A stretch of 64,000 nucleotides of DNA from Microbacterium allomyrinae (GCF_020682705.1 NZ_JAGTTN010000002.1:124001-188000); one strand, 5' to 3'. Shown: positions 28,454 to 37,068, numbered from the stretch's first letter. Numbers and translations: made by a program. The notes: a model not told the origin generated them from the sequence alone.

Positions 28454-28469
28454 CTTAGGACCACCTAAG
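28454..28469. promoter_or_regulatory. Palindrome in the ctaE/trpD divergent promoter region
   Basis: CTTAGG-acca-CCTAAG is a perfect 6-bp inverted repeat 61 bp upstream of the ctaE start and 112 bp upstream of trpD. The region is locally AT-richer. The half-site TTAGG resembles part of an IdeR/DtxR iron box, but the spacing does not fit the 19-bp consensus, so no regulator is named. Confidence 0.4.
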
Positions 28470-28580
28470 AGAACCCCGCGAGTATGCCGTGAACACGTGG
28501 TGAGGACGCGGAATCGCCGGCTCGGGTACGCCGTGTCACGAATCGGTTCCGATCTGTCGTCGCGGCTAGGCTTGTGCGTC

Positions 28581-29642
28581 ATGGCAGAGCAGTACACCTG
28601 GCCCGCAATCCTCACCACGCTCCTCGAGCGACGCGACCTGAGCGTTTCCGAGTCGACATGGGCGATGCGCCAGATCATGTCGGGTGCGGCCACTCCATCG
28701 CAGCTGTCCGGTTTCCTCATCGCGTTGCGGGCGAAGGGCGAGACGGTGGACGAGATCGTGGGCTTCCGCGACGCGATCCTCGAGGCCGCCGTCCCGCTGC
28801 GGGTGGATCCCGCCGTCCTCGATATCGTCGGCACCGGCGGTGACCGCTTCGGCACGGTCAACGTCTCCACCATGTCCGCACTCGTTGCCGCGGCATCGGG
28901 TGTTCCGGTCGTCAAGCACGGCAACCGGGCCGCCAGCTCGTCGTCGGGCTCTTCCGACGTGCTGGGCGCTCTCGGCGTCGACCTGTCGCTGTCACCGGAA
29001 GCGGTGGCCGAGACGCTGTCGAGGGCCGGAATCACCTTCGCATTCGCGGCAGCGTTCCACCCGGGCTTCAAGCACGCCGGGCCGTCGCGCAGCGAGCTGG
29101 GCGTACCGACCGTCTTCAACTTCCTCGGACCGCTCTGCAACCCGGCCCGCGCCGAGGCCAACGCCGTCGGCGTGGCGCAGCTCGACCGCGTACCGCTCAT
29201 CACCGGCGTGTTCCGCACGCGAGGCGCGACCGCACTGGTGTTCCGCGGCGACGACGGGCTCGACGAGCTCACCACCACGGGCCACAGCCGCCTATGGGAG
29301 GTCAGCCGCGGAGACATCCACGAGCACGACCTCGATCCGCGCGACCTCGGCATCCCCCTCGCCGAGATCGACGACCTTCTGGGCGGCGATCCCGTGCACA
29401 ACGCCGCCGTGGTGCGTCGCGTGCTCTCTGGCGAGGAGGGGCCGGTGCGCGACATCGTCCTGCTCAACGCCGCGGCAGGTCTGGTCGCCTATCGTCTGTT
29501 CCTCGACGCTGCCCAGGTGCAGCGGCCCATCCTCGAGCGCCTGGCCGAAGCACGCGATACCGCCGCCGCCGCGATCGACAGCGGCGCCGGCCTGGCAACG
29601 CTCGACCGATGGGTCGCGACCACCCGCGAACTGTCTTCCTGA
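28581..29642 (+). CDS. trpD: Anthranilate phosphoribosyltransferase
   Basis: Joins anthranilate to PRPP in tryptophan synthesis. 353 residues from ATG 28581 ([20 protein letters not shown]). The glycine-rich PRPP loop is in [18 protein letters not shown], followed by [20 protein letters not shown], the [16 protein letters not shown] anthranilate site and [11 protein letters not shown]. It is unlinked to other trp genes here. It is divergent from ctaE. Confidence 0.97.
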   Translation: MAEQYTWPAILTTLLERRDLSVSESTWAMRQIMSGAATPSQLSGFLIALRAKGETVDEIVGFRDAILEAAVPLRVDPAVLDIVGTGGDRFGTVNVSTMSALVAAASGVPVVKHGNRAASSSSGSSDVLGALGVDLSLSPEAVAETLSRAGITFAFAAAFHPGFKHAGPSRSELGVPTVFNFLGPLCNPARAEANAVGVAQLDRVPLITGVFRTRGATALVFRGDDGLDELTTTGHSRLWEVSRGDIHEHDLDPRDLGIPLAEIDDLLGGDPVHNAAVVRRVLSGEEGPVRDIVLLNAAAGLVAYRLFLDAAQVQRPILERLAEARDTAAAAIDSGAGLATLDRWVATTRELSS

Positions 29643-29749
29643 CTCCGAGCCTGTCGGAGGGCGTGGTTTTGCACGGCTCCCGCTCTTCCGAGTCGTCGTC
29701 GCCCAGCGATACGGTGTCCCAAAGACGCCCTGATCTGCTGGAGGATCCG

Positions 29750-30241
29750 ATGAGCCAGGAAGCACCCACCACTGCCGACACGATCGAACCGCCGGCGAAG
29801 AAGGTCGGTCTCGTCAAAGCGGTCGGCATTCTCGGGATCATCGGCGGCGTGCTGCTGATCCTCGTCGGTCTGATCGCTTGGATCGGCGTCACGAACCAGC
29901 TGACAGCCGAGAACATCACGATCCCCGACGATGCGGCGGCGTTCCAGGGCCAGCAGGTCACGGGCCCGTTTACCGCCTTCGTGCAGGCCGACATCATCAA
30001 CCATCACGCGCTCGAGGCGTCGGGCGGGAAGACCTACGCGGAGCTGGATCAAGATGACCCGGTCCGCGCCACGATGATGCAGGCGTCCTTCCTGCGTGCC
30101 TCGCTGTTCACCTCGGTCGTCGCCTACGGCGTCGCGCTGTTCGCCGCCGGTATGGGCGTGCTGGCGATCCTGTTCGGCTGGGCGATTCATCGCCTGGCGA
30201 GCGTGCCCGTCGTGGTGAAGCGGTCGGTCCTGACCGAGTGA
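29750..30241 (+). CDS. Two-helix membrane protein (often mislabelled LigA)
   Basis: A 163-residue protein with a hydrophobic helix at about 25-48 and another at about 123-146. The region between carries the conserved-looking QADIINHHALEASGGKTYAE and RATMMQASFLRASLF segments. Similar Microbacteriaceae proteins are commonly annotated as aromatic ring-opening dioxygenase LigA, but no dioxygenase metal site is visible and that name should not be trusted. The start is the ATG at 29750 with GGAGGA upstream. Function unknown. Confidence 0.8.
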   Translation: MSQEAPTTADTIEPPAKKVGLVKAVGILGIIGGVLLILVGLIAWIGVTNQLTAENITIPDDAAAFQGQQVTGPFTAFVQADIINHHALEASGGKTYAELDQDDPVRATMMQASFLRASLFTSVVAYGVALFAAGMGVLAILFGWAIHRLASVPVVVKRSVLTE

Positions 30242-30269
30242 TGGCGCGACCGCGCGCACGGCACAGCTG

Positions 30270-31271
30270 ATGAACCCGCACGACGCTCTCACCGAGATCG
30301 CGACGCTTCTGGAGCGCGAGCGCTCCTCGCGGTACAAGTCGAAGGCGTTCCGCGCGGCGGCCGATGCCATCGAGGGGCTGAGCGAGGCGGAATTGCAGGA
30401 TGCCGCGGCCCTTCGCCGCCGCAAGGGCATCGGCGATTCCACCTTCGCCGTCATCGAGCAGGCATTGGCGGGTGAGGTGCCTGGGTATCTGGTGGATCTG
30501 CGCGAGCGCGCGGGTGTGCAGCGCGCCTCGACGCTTCGCCCGCTGCTGCGCGGTGACCTGCACTCGCACAGCGACTGGTCGGACGGCCTCACTTCGATCG
30601 ATCTGATGGTCGATGCCGCGCGCGCCCTCGGCCACGAGTATCTCGCTCTGACCGACCACTCGCCGCGGCTGCGCGTAGCGAACGGTCTGTCGCCCGAGCG
30701 GTTGCGGACCCAGCTCGGCGTGGTGGCGGGGATGAGCGGCGATGGCTTCACGCTGCTCTCGGGAATCGAGGTCGACATCCTGGACGGCGGCGCGCTCGAT
30801 CAGGAGCCCGCTCTGCTCGACGAACTGGACATCGTGGTGGCCTCGGCGCACTCCAAACTGCGAATGGAGAGCAGGCCGATGACCCGGCGCCTGATCTCAG
30901 CGGCGTCGAACCCTCACGTCGACGTGCTGGGGCACATCACGGGGCGGCTCGTAGAGGGGTCGCGTGGAACTCGTCCGCCATCCACCTTCGAGGCGCGGCC
31001 CGTCTTCGAGGCGTGCGCTCACCACGGTGTCGCCGTCGAGATCAACTCCCGGCCCGAGCGACAGGATCCGCCGGACGACCTGATCGCGATCGCGCTGGAG
31101 CTCGGGTGTCTCTTCTCGATCGACTCGGATGCCCACGCGCCCGGCCAGCTGTCGCTTCTCGATTACGGCGCTGAGCGCGCCGAGCGCCTCGGGGTCCCGC
31201 CGGAGCGGATCGTCACGACCTGGCCGCTCGAACGGCTCCGCGCCTGGGCCTCGCGGGAGCGCGGCACCTGA
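30270..31271 (+). CDS. PHP domain metal-dependent phosphoesterase (PolX C-terminal type)
   Basis: A 333-residue protein. The N-terminal region resembles a helix-hairpin-helix (RRKGIGDSTFAVIEQALAGE), followed by a PHP domain with metal ligands in GDLHSHSDWSDG, LALTDHSPRL, a GIEVDIL motif, VVASAHSKLRM and FSIDSDAHAPGQL. The domain order matches the C-terminal half of family X DNA polymerases without the nucleotidyltransferase, so it may be a stand-alone phosphoesterase or 3' exonuclease. The start is the ATG at 30270. Its substrate is unproven. Confidence 0.87.
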   Translation: MNPHDALTEIATLLERERSSRYKSKAFRAAADAIEGLSEAELQDAAALRRRKGIGDSTFAVIEQALAGEVPGYLVDLRERAGVQRASTLRPLLRGDLHSHSDWSDGLTSIDLMVDAARALGHEYLALTDHSPRLRVANGLSPERLRTQLGVVAGMSGDGFTLLSGIEVDILDGGALDQEPALLDELDIVVASAHSKLRMESRPMTRRLISAASNPHVDVLGHITGRLVEGSRGTRPPSTFEARPVFEACAHHGVAVEINSRPERQDPPDDLIAIALELGCLFSIDSDAHAPGQLSLLDYGAERAERLGVPPERIVTTWPLERLRAWASRERGT

Positions 31272-31308
31272 AGGCAGGGTCGAGCGACGGGCGAGCGCGC
31301 CGTGATCG

Positions 31309-32232
31309 TCAGACCGTGTCGAAGGCGTCGAGGATGCGCTTCATCGCGGTTCCCAGCGCCCATCGCTCGGCGAGGGCCGCGGCATCCGCCTTCTCCTGTT
31401 CGTCGAGCGGGTGCAGCGTTGCGTCAGGCAGCGTGAGAGGCAGATCGCGGACGACCGCCACGACGGTCGGTGCCACCGCCAGGTAGGGCAGACCTGCGAG
31501 GACCTTCGCCCGCACACCCGCCGACATGCCCTCGCCGGCCTCTGCCGCCGCGATGATGCCGGCCAGATCCCCGTGCGTGGCGAGGAGGCCAGCCGCCGTC
31601 TTCTCGCCGATGCCGGCCACCCCTGGCAGGCCGTCGGACGAGTCGCCGCGCAGCGTTGCGAAGTCGGCGTACTGACGAGGAAGCACTCCGTACTTGGCGA
31701 CGACGGTGGCGTCGGTGACGACCTCGAGATTGCTCATGCCGCGGGCGGTGTAGATCACGCGCGCTTCGCGGGCGTCGTCGACGAGCTGGAACAGGTCGCG
31801 GTCGCCGGTCACGATGTCGACCGGCATCGTCGCGGTGGTCGCGAGCGTGCCGATGACGTCGTCGGCCTCGTGAGCGGCAGCACCGACGACGGGGATGCCG
31901 ACCGCGGCGAGTGTCTCGCGGATCACCGGCACCTGCACCTCGAGCGGATCGGGCACGACCTCGACGTCGGGGCCGACCGCGGTCACCTCGGCGACCCGGT
32001 GCGTCTTGTACGTCGGGATCAGGTCGACGCGCCACTGCGGACGCCAGTCGTCGTCCCAGCAGGCGACGAGATGCGTCGGGCGATACGTCGTCACGAGCTT
32101 CGTGATTATGTCGAGGAACCCGCGCACCGCGTTCACGGGCGTGCCGTCGGGTGCGCGCACCGTGTCGGGCACCCCGTAGAACGCACGGAAATACAGCGAT
32201 GCGGAGTCGAGGAGCATGAGGCGGTCGGTCAC
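31309..32232 (-). CDS. 5'-3' exonuclease (flap endonuclease-like, stand-alone)
   Basis: A 307-residue homologue of the PolI 5'-nuclease domain, without a polymerase domain. Metal-site acidic residues are in MLLDSASLYFRAFYG, ACWDDDWRPQWR, AAHEADDVIGTL and DIVTGDRDLFQLV. The helix-hairpin-helix motif is LPGVAGIGEKTAAGLL. The start is a GTG whose complement ends at 32232 (VTDRLMLLDS read as M). It probably processes flaps or RNA primers, as actinobacterial PolA may have a companion enzyme of this type. Confidence 0.92.
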   Translation of the reverse strand: MTDRLMLLDSASLYFRAFYGVPDTVRAPDGTPVNAVRGFLDIITKLVTTYRPTHLVACWDDDWRPQWRVDLIPTYKTHRVAEVTAVGPDVEVVPDPLEVQVPVIRETLAAVGIPVVGAAAHEADDVIGTLATTATMPVDIVTGDRDLFQLVDDAREARVIYTARGMSNLEVVTDATVVAKYGVLPRQYADFATLRGDSSDGLPGVAGIGEKTAAGLLATHGDLAGIIAAAEAGEGMSAGVRAKVLAGLPYLAVAPTVVAVVRDLPLTLPDATLHPLDEQEKADAAALAERWALGTAMKRILDAFDTV

Positions 32233-32290
32233 GGCTTCATCCTGGCATGTCCCGTCGACACCCGAAGGGATGCCGCAGCGCCGTCGGCCG

Positions 32291-32400
32291 TCATGTGAAG
32301 CGGTACGTGAGGTGGGTGACGTGCGGCGTCGCGCGCACGCGCACCGGCTCCAATCGGAGGGGCGGGACACCGTCGAACACGCGCACGCATGGCGGCTCAC
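32291..32400 (-). pseudogene. C-terminal remnant of a RibD/dihydrofolate-reductase-like gene
   Basis: The minus strand encodes a short tail, FDGVPPLRLEPVRVRATPHV then THLTYRFT, before a stop at 32291. This ending is characteristic of the dihydrofolate reductase/RibD C-terminal domain family. Upstream on that strand the reading frame loses family resemblance. It looks like the leftover 3' end of a deleted gene between the exonuclease gene and the sugar operon. The rest of the gap (32233-32542) shows nothing else. Confidence 0.45.
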
Positions 32401-32542
32401 GCCCCGCTCGCCCGAAAGCCCCGCGTCCTGCGCGCTCGCGGCACCCGTCGTTCATCTGCCGGACCGCTGCCGGCCCACCCGGGGCACCCGTCGCGTTCAC
32501 GTCTCGCGCCCACCGTGGTGAGACGGCCGCGAAGGAGGCGAC

Positions 32543-33487
32543 ATGGGCAGGGACGACGTCCTGGCGTGGGTGGAGTCCCCGCTGCAGCTGCTCGGCGCGG
32601 CCGAATGGGCCGCTGCGCACGGCGCCACGGTGCCTGTCGCAGGCCGGCTGACCCCGCAGATCTCGGAGACGGCGGATGAACTCGTCGCGCGCGGTGCGCG
32701 CTTCGCCGAGTTGGAGCCGTACCTCGGCATCCCGTGGAACATGCTCTCGCGTCACGGACACTGGCTGGTGGGCGACGGGTTCTCGGGGCAGTTCCGGCTT
32801 GCCGCGGCAGTTCTGCGCCCGCATCGCATCACGTTCCTCGATGACGGCGCCCACGCGATCGCGTACGCCGACACTCTTCTCGGACGCCGAGAGTATGCGC
32901 GACCGGCAGTCGCCGAACACGGCCTGACGACGGCGGTCGCACCGTTCACCGCCGAGATCATCCGGCGACGGGCCGCGGCACGCCGTGCCGGCATGTTCAC
33001 CGCATTCGAGCTCGGCGCCGATCGACTCGACGCCCTGGCGGACCGGGGCTTCGGCATCCGTCGTCACGACTTCTCGTGGACCCGCGCCACCGCGCCGGCG
33101 ACGCCCGATCTCGGACGGCGGATCGTGCTGGGCAGCGCCCTACCCGTCGACGGACGCATGCTGCTCGTCGACTATGTGCGCTGGGTGAGGGATGCCGCGG
33201 CGGAAGGCGCCGTCTACCTTCCGCACCGGCGCGAGACCCAGGAGCAGCTGGATGCCGTCGCCACGGTCTCGGGCATGGCCATTCGCGAGACGCGACTGCC
33301 GGTGGAGCTCGTCCTGGCCGGCGCCACCGAGCCGCTCGACATCCGCACCCTCGCATCGAGCACGACCACCACGCTTCCGCTCGTTCTCACCGGGACGGGA
33401 TCGCGCCTGCGCACCGACACGGTCCGTAGCAGCGCGCGCACCGGTTCGGCCGGCACCGTCAGCACGCAGCGAGCGGGTGTCGCATGA
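32543..33487 (+). CDS. Putative GT52/polysialyltransferase-like glycosyltransferase
   Basis: A 314-residue protein, first of four coupled genes. The ATG at 32543 has a strong GAAGGAGG site. Two features recall CMP-sialic-acid-using transferases of the GT52/polysialyltransferase group: RITFLDDGAHA (about residues 93-103) and AVYLPHRRETQEQL (about 223-236). The first could contain the conserved DDG acidic motif, the second the HRRE phosphate/CMP-binding motif. Adjacent neuA and neuB support a transferase that uses an activated nonulosonic acid. There is no signal peptide or membrane helix. It overlaps neuA as ATGA. Confidence 0.65.
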   Translation: MGRDDVLAWVESPLQLLGAAEWAAAHGATVPVAGRLTPQISETADELVARGARFAELEPYLGIPWNMLSRHGHWLVGDGFSGQFRLAAAVLRPHRITFLDDGAHAIAYADTLLGRREYARPAVAEHGLTTAVAPFTAEIIRRRAAARRAGMFTAFELGADRLDALADRGFGIRRHDFSWTRATAPATPDLGRRIVLGSALPVDGRMLLVDYVRWVRDAAAEGAVYLPHRRETQEQLDAVATVSGMAIRETRLPVELVLAGATEPLDIRTLASSTTTTLPLVLTGTGSRLRTDTVRSSARTGSAGTVSTQRAGVA

Positions 33488-34677
33488 GCGAGGTCGTCGC
33501 GATCATCCCGGCGCGCGGGGGATCCAAGGGAGTCCCGCGCAAGAACCTGCAGCGCGTCGGCGGCATCCCGCTGATCGCCCGTGCCGTCGACGCGGCGCTG
33601 CGATGCCCCGCGATCGATCGCGTGGTGGTCACCACCGACGATGACGAGATCGCCGCCGTCGCGGCCGAGTGGGGCGCCGAGATCGTGCAGCGCCCCATCG
33701 CGCTCGCAGGGGACGAGGCGAGCTCGGAGTCTGCGCTCGTACACGCTCTGGACGAACTCGAGAGGCGTCATGTCGACGTCTCGGTGGTGGTGTTCCTGCA
33801 GGCGACTTCGCCGTTCATCGACGTCCCTGCTCTGGATGCCGCGGTGCACCTCGTGCGCTCGCGTCGCCGCGACAGCGTCTTCTCGGCCGTCGAGACTTAC
33901 GGCTTCCTCTGGGAGAAGGGCGCCGGGGATGCCGCCGAACCCGTCAATCACGACATCGATGTGCGTCCACGCAGGCAGGATCGCACCCCGCACCACCTCG
34001 AGACCGGCGGCTTCTACGTGATGCGTGCGGCCGGATTCCGTGCGGCCGGGCATCGCTTCTTCGGAAGCGTCGGCATCGCCGAGGTCGCACCGCGCACGGC
34101 GATCGAGATCGACACGACCGACGAACTGGAGCTGGCGCGCATCCTCGCACCCCTCGTGGACCGGCCCGCAGCGATCGCCGTGGATGCGGTGGTCACCGAC
34201 TTCGACGGCGTGCACACCGACGACACTGTGCACGTCGACCAGGACGGCGTCGAGGCGGTGACCGTGAGCCGCTCGGATGGCATGGGGGTATCGCTGCTGC
34301 GGGCGGCGGAGGTGCCGGTGCTGATCCTCTCGACCGAGTCCAACCCCGTCGTGACTGCCCGGGCCCGCAAGCTCAGCGTCGAGGTACGACAGAACACGGG
34401 CGACAAGGCCGCTGCGCTGCGCGAATGGTCGGATGCACGCGGCATTCCGCTCGAGCGCATCGCCTATCTCGGCAACGACGTCAACGACCTGTCGTGCCTC
34501 GAAATCGTCGGCTGGCCTGTCGCCGTGCCCGACGCCCACCCCCTCGTCCTCGCCGCCGCACGCGTCGTGTTGGACCGTGCCGGTGGTTCCGGCGCCGTGC
34601 GCGACCTGGCTGAGCGCGTGCTCGCCGGCCGCGCCGCGGCATCCCAATCCCTCACCGCTCCACAGGAGGCATCATGA
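33484..34677 (+). CDS. neuA: Acylneuraminate cytidylyltransferase fused to HAD phosphatase
   Basis: A 397-residue two-domain enzyme. The N-terminal half is a CMP-sialate synthetase: IIPARGGSKGVPRKNLQRVG binds CTP, and LQATSPF plus HHLETGGFYVMR are conserved. The C-terminal half (from about residue 232) is a KdsC-like HAD domain with DFDGVHTDD, LILSTESNP and AYLGNDVNDLSCLE, so it probably also removes the phosphate from the 9-phosphate nonulosonate. It overlaps the genes on both sides by 4 nt (ATGA). The exact sugar (Neu5Ac, legionaminic or pseudaminic) is not determined. Confidence 0.9.
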   Translation: MSEVVAIIPARGGSKGVPRKNLQRVGGIPLIARAVDAALRCPAIDRVVVTTDDDEIAAVAAEWGAEIVQRPIALAGDEASSESALVHALDELERRHVDVSVVVFLQATSPFIDVPALDAAVHLVRSRRRDSVFSAVETYGFLWEKGAGDAAEPVNHDIDVRPRRQDRTPHHLETGGFYVMRAAGFRAAGHRFFGSVGIAEVAPRTAIEIDTTDELELARILAPLVDRPAAIAVDAVVTDFDGVHTDDTVHVDQDGVEAVTVSRSDGMGVSLLRAAEVPVLILSTESNPVVTARARKLSVEVRQNTGDKAAALREWSDARGIPLERIAYLGNDVNDLSCLEIVGWPVAVPDAHPLVLAAARVVLDRAGGSGAVRDLAERVLAGRAAASQSLTAPQEAS

Positions 34678-35546
34678 CCGTCACGATCGGAACCCGCGTC
34701 ATCGGAGGCGGCCGACCCGCCTACGTCATCGCCGAGATCGGGCTCAACCACAACGGCGACGTCGAGATCGCCAAGCAGCTGATCGACGTCGCGGCCGAGG
34801 CCGGGGCCGACGCCGTGAAGTTCCAGAAGCGCACCCCCGAGATCGCCACGCCCGAGCACATGCGCGACGTGCCGCGCGAGACGCCCTGGGGCACGATGAC
34901 CTATCTGGAATACCGCCGACGCGTCGAGTTCGACCGCGACCAGTACATCGAGATCTCGGACCACGCCCTGCTGCGAGGGCTCGAGTGGTTCGCGTCGCCC
35001 TGGGACGAGCCGAGCGTGGCGTTCCTCGAAGACCTCGGCGTGCACGCCCACAAGGTCGCCTCAGCCTCCTTGACCGACCATGGCCTGCTGCGGGCGCTGC
35101 GTGAGACGGGCAAGACGGTGATCCTGTCGACCGGCATGTCGACGATCGAAGAGATCGACACCGCCATCGAAGTTCTCGGCACCGAGCACCTTCTTCTCAT
35201 GCACGCCACCTCCACCTACCCGATGGAGCCCGGCGAGGCCAACCTGCGCATGATCCCGGCGCTGCGCGACCGTTTTCCGGGGGTGCCGGTGGGGTATTCG
35301 GGCCACGAGCGCGGCCTGCAGATCTCGGTCGCCGCGGTCGCGCTCGGCGCGGTCGCGGTCGAACGGCACATCACGCTGGATCGCACCATGTGGGGTTCCG
35401 ACCACGCGGCATCGCTCGAGCCGACCGGGCTTCAGCACCTCGTGCGCGACATCCGGGTGGTCGAGGCGGCGCTGGGCGACGGCGTCAAGCGCGTCTATCC
35501 CGGCGAGCTCGCTCCCATGGCGAAGCTGCGCCGCGTCTCCGCGTGA
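34674..35546 (+). CDS. neuB: N-acetylneuraminate (nonulosonate) synthase
   Basis: A PEP-condensing TIM-barrel enzyme that makes a nine-carbon acidic sugar. VIAEIGLNHNGDVEIAKQLI, DAVKFQKRTPE, FASPWDEPSVAFLE, LSTGMSTIEEI, HATSTYPMEPGEANLRMI and GYSGHERG are NeuB hallmarks. At 290 residues it lacks the C-terminal antifreeze/SAF domain found in about 340-residue NeuB proteins, so active-site closure by a partner subunit would differ. It is coupled to neuA (ATGA) and to the following gene (GTGA). Confidence 0.92.
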   Translation: MTVTIGTRVIGGGRPAYVIAEIGLNHNGDVEIAKQLIDVAAEAGADAVKFQKRTPEIATPEHMRDVPRETPWGTMTYLEYRRRVEFDRDQYIEISDHALLRGLEWFASPWDEPSVAFLEDLGVHAHKVASASLTDHGLLRALRETGKTVILSTGMSTIEEIDTAIEVLGTEHLLLMHATSTYPMEPGEANLRMIPALRDRFPGVPVGYSGHERGLQISVAAVALGAVAVERHITLDRTMWGSDHAASLEPTGLQHLVRDIRVVEAALGDGVKRVYPGELAPMAKLRRVSA

Positions 35547-36889
35547 CATCCCGCCATAACCGGGGCGGCGGCGGGCCGGCACTCCCGAAGATCGTCGCGA
35601 TCGCCGACACCGACTCGTATGTGAAGTGGGCGGCTGCGCTGATCGGCACTCTGCCCGGCGCAGGCGCTGGGGGATGGGATGCCTCGCTCCTGGTGCTGCA
35701 GACACCTCTCGCGGTGAGCGAAACCCAGTTGACCGCGGCCCTCAGTGGCAGCGGGCTGAGCGATGACCGTGTGGAGCGCGTGGAGTACGAGCGGCTCGCG
35801 GCACGCCTGGCGCACCTGCAGCCCGACGCGGTGCTGATCGCTGCCCGAGGACCGCTCGTGCGCGTGGTCGCCCGCGACGTCGCGGCCATGGCGCCGCGTC
35901 CGGTGATCGTGACGGGGCTTCCCGGCATCTCGATCCCCGCGACGCGAAAGGCGGTCGTGTATCGGATGCAGTGCGACCTGTTCGTCCTGCACTCGCACCG
36001 TGAGCTGCGCGAGTTCGCAGATCTCTCGGTGCGGACAGGGTTCGCGCAGAGCTACGCGCTCGCCACCCTCCCGTTCGCACGCCGTCCGGAAGGGGAGGAC
36101 GCCGTGGCATCAACAGACCGATCCGCGGCGACGCCTGCCGGAAGCGACCTGGTCTTCGCCGCGCAGGCCGTGGTGCCCGCCGAACGCGCGGATCGACTGC
36201 GCATCGCGCGTCTCCTCGTGCGGGCTGCGACTGCCGATCCGGGTCGGCGGGTGGTCGTGAAGCTGCGCGCCGCGCCCGGCGAGCAGCAGACTCACGCCGA
36301 GCAGGACGGCTATCCCGAGCTGCTCGCGACGCTGGGGCCGCTGCCGGCGAACATCGTGACGTCGACGGCGCCGATGGGCCGGGCGCTCGCCACCGCCGAG
36401 GGACTCGTCACCGTGAGTTCGACGGCCGCGATCGAGGCGGTCGCAGCAGGCATCCCGGTGATCGCGCTCGACAGCTTCGGCGTGTCACCCGAACTGATCA
36501 ACGAGACGCTCGCGGATGGCGGACTGCTCGGCGGAGAGGACGACGTCGTCGCCCGGCGGTTCCGTCGCCCGGTGCCCGAATGGCTCGACGACAACTACTT
36601 CCACGCGCCGCAGGACGACGACTGGGCTCTGCAGCTCGCCACGCTCGTGACGCAACGCCGCGCGGGTTCCCTCTCGCCGCGTTCGGCCGTCGCCCGGCGG
36701 GGCGGCGCGTTCCGAGACGCGTGGGAGCGCAGGGTCGCGCTCGGACGCAACGACACGTCAGCGGCGGGAACAGTCGCCTACGCGGTGGGTCTGCCGCTTC
36801 GCGGAATCGTCCGGATCCGCAACAGGGTGAGGCGAGCGCTGGCCGGACAGGACGCGAACGCGATGGCCCGCTCAGCAGCCCGGGCCTGA
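35543..36889 (+). CDS. DUF6716 putative glycosyltransferase
   Basis: A 448-residue protein beginning with a GTG that overlaps the neuB stop (GTGA). It looks like a GT-B fold without a signal peptide: an N-terminal half with KIVAIADTDSYVKWAAALIG, a central hinge, then a C-terminal nucleotide-sugar half with VTVSSTAAIEAVAAGIPVIA, which resembles the acidic-helix motif of capsule glycosyltransferases. It may attach or extend the nonulosonate-containing polymer. Its 3' end overlaps the convergent host gene tail at 36872 by 18 nt. Confidence 0.75.
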   Translation: MTSRHNRGGGGPALPKIVAIADTDSYVKWAAALIGTLPGAGAGGWDASLLVLQTPLAVSETQLTAALSGSGLSDDRVERVEYERLAARLAHLQPDAVLIAARGPLVRVVARDVAAMAPRPVIVTGLPGISIPATRKAVVYRMQCDLFVLHSHRELREFADLSVRTGFAQSYALATLPFARRPEGEDAVASTDRSAATPAGSDLVFAAQAVVPAERADRLRIARLLVRAATADPGRRVVVKLRAAPGEQQTHAEQDGYPELLATLGPLPANIVTSTAPMGRALATAEGLVTVSSTAAIEAVAAGIPVIALDSFGVSPELINETLADGGLLGGEDDVVARRFRRPVPEWLDDNYFHAPQDDDWALQLATLVTQRRAGSLSPRSAVARRGGAFRDAWERRVALGRNDTSAAGTVAYAVGLPLRGIVRIRNRVRRALAGQDANAMARSAARA

Positions 36890-37021
36890 GGGGTCCTCGG
36901 CGCACGTCCGGTCCACGAGGGCCGTGCGCGCCTCGACCACGCGCACGTCGTAGCCCGCCGCGGTCGCGCGGACGACACCCGGCACGGGCCTCCACGAGCC
37001 GTTGCCGAAATCGACGGATGC
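36872..37021 (-). pseudogene. 3' part of host gene interrupted by the integrative element
   Basis: The minus strand encodes the last 49 residues or so of a host protein (ASVDFGNGSWRPVPGVVRA, then YDVRVVEARTALVDRTC, ending DPSGPGC). The 5' part lies at 43144-43781. Joining 36872-37016 to 43144-43781 across the shared GATGC gives 783 nt, in frame. In the present state this tail has no start of its own. Confidence 0.85.
37017..37021. other. attL core (GATGC)
   Basis: Left copy of the 5-bp sequence shared with the right junction. Leftward lies host coding sequence (minus strand), rightward element sequence starting TGTATTTGC. A short core is normal for large serine integrases. Confidence 0.8.
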
Positions 37022-37029
37022 TGTATTTG

Positions 37030-37068
37030 CAATATCCGCTAGCGATGTCGCAGAGTCCGCGGATATTG
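37030..37068. repeat. 10-bp inverted repeat just inside attL
   Basis: CAATATCCGC (37030-37039) is the exact complement of GCGGATATTG (37059-37068), 19 nt apart, beginning 8 bp inside the element. It may be an integrase or excision-factor binding site, or an operator for the first element gene at 37153. Confidence 0.7.

Noticed and set aside
28454..28469. An IdeR/DtxR iron box before ctaE
   Set aside because: The half-sites are 6 bp with a 4-bp spacer, not the 19-bp partial palindrome of the consensus. Reported only as an unassigned palindrome.
29750..30241. Aromatic ring-opening dioxygenase LigA as the product
   Set aside because: That label is common for similar proteins, but no metal-binding or dioxygenase motif is visible, and two membrane helices argue against it.
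37017..37021. Integration into a tRNA gene
   Set aside because: The junctions read as an open protein-coding frame on the minus strand and rejoin in frame. No tRNA fold is present.
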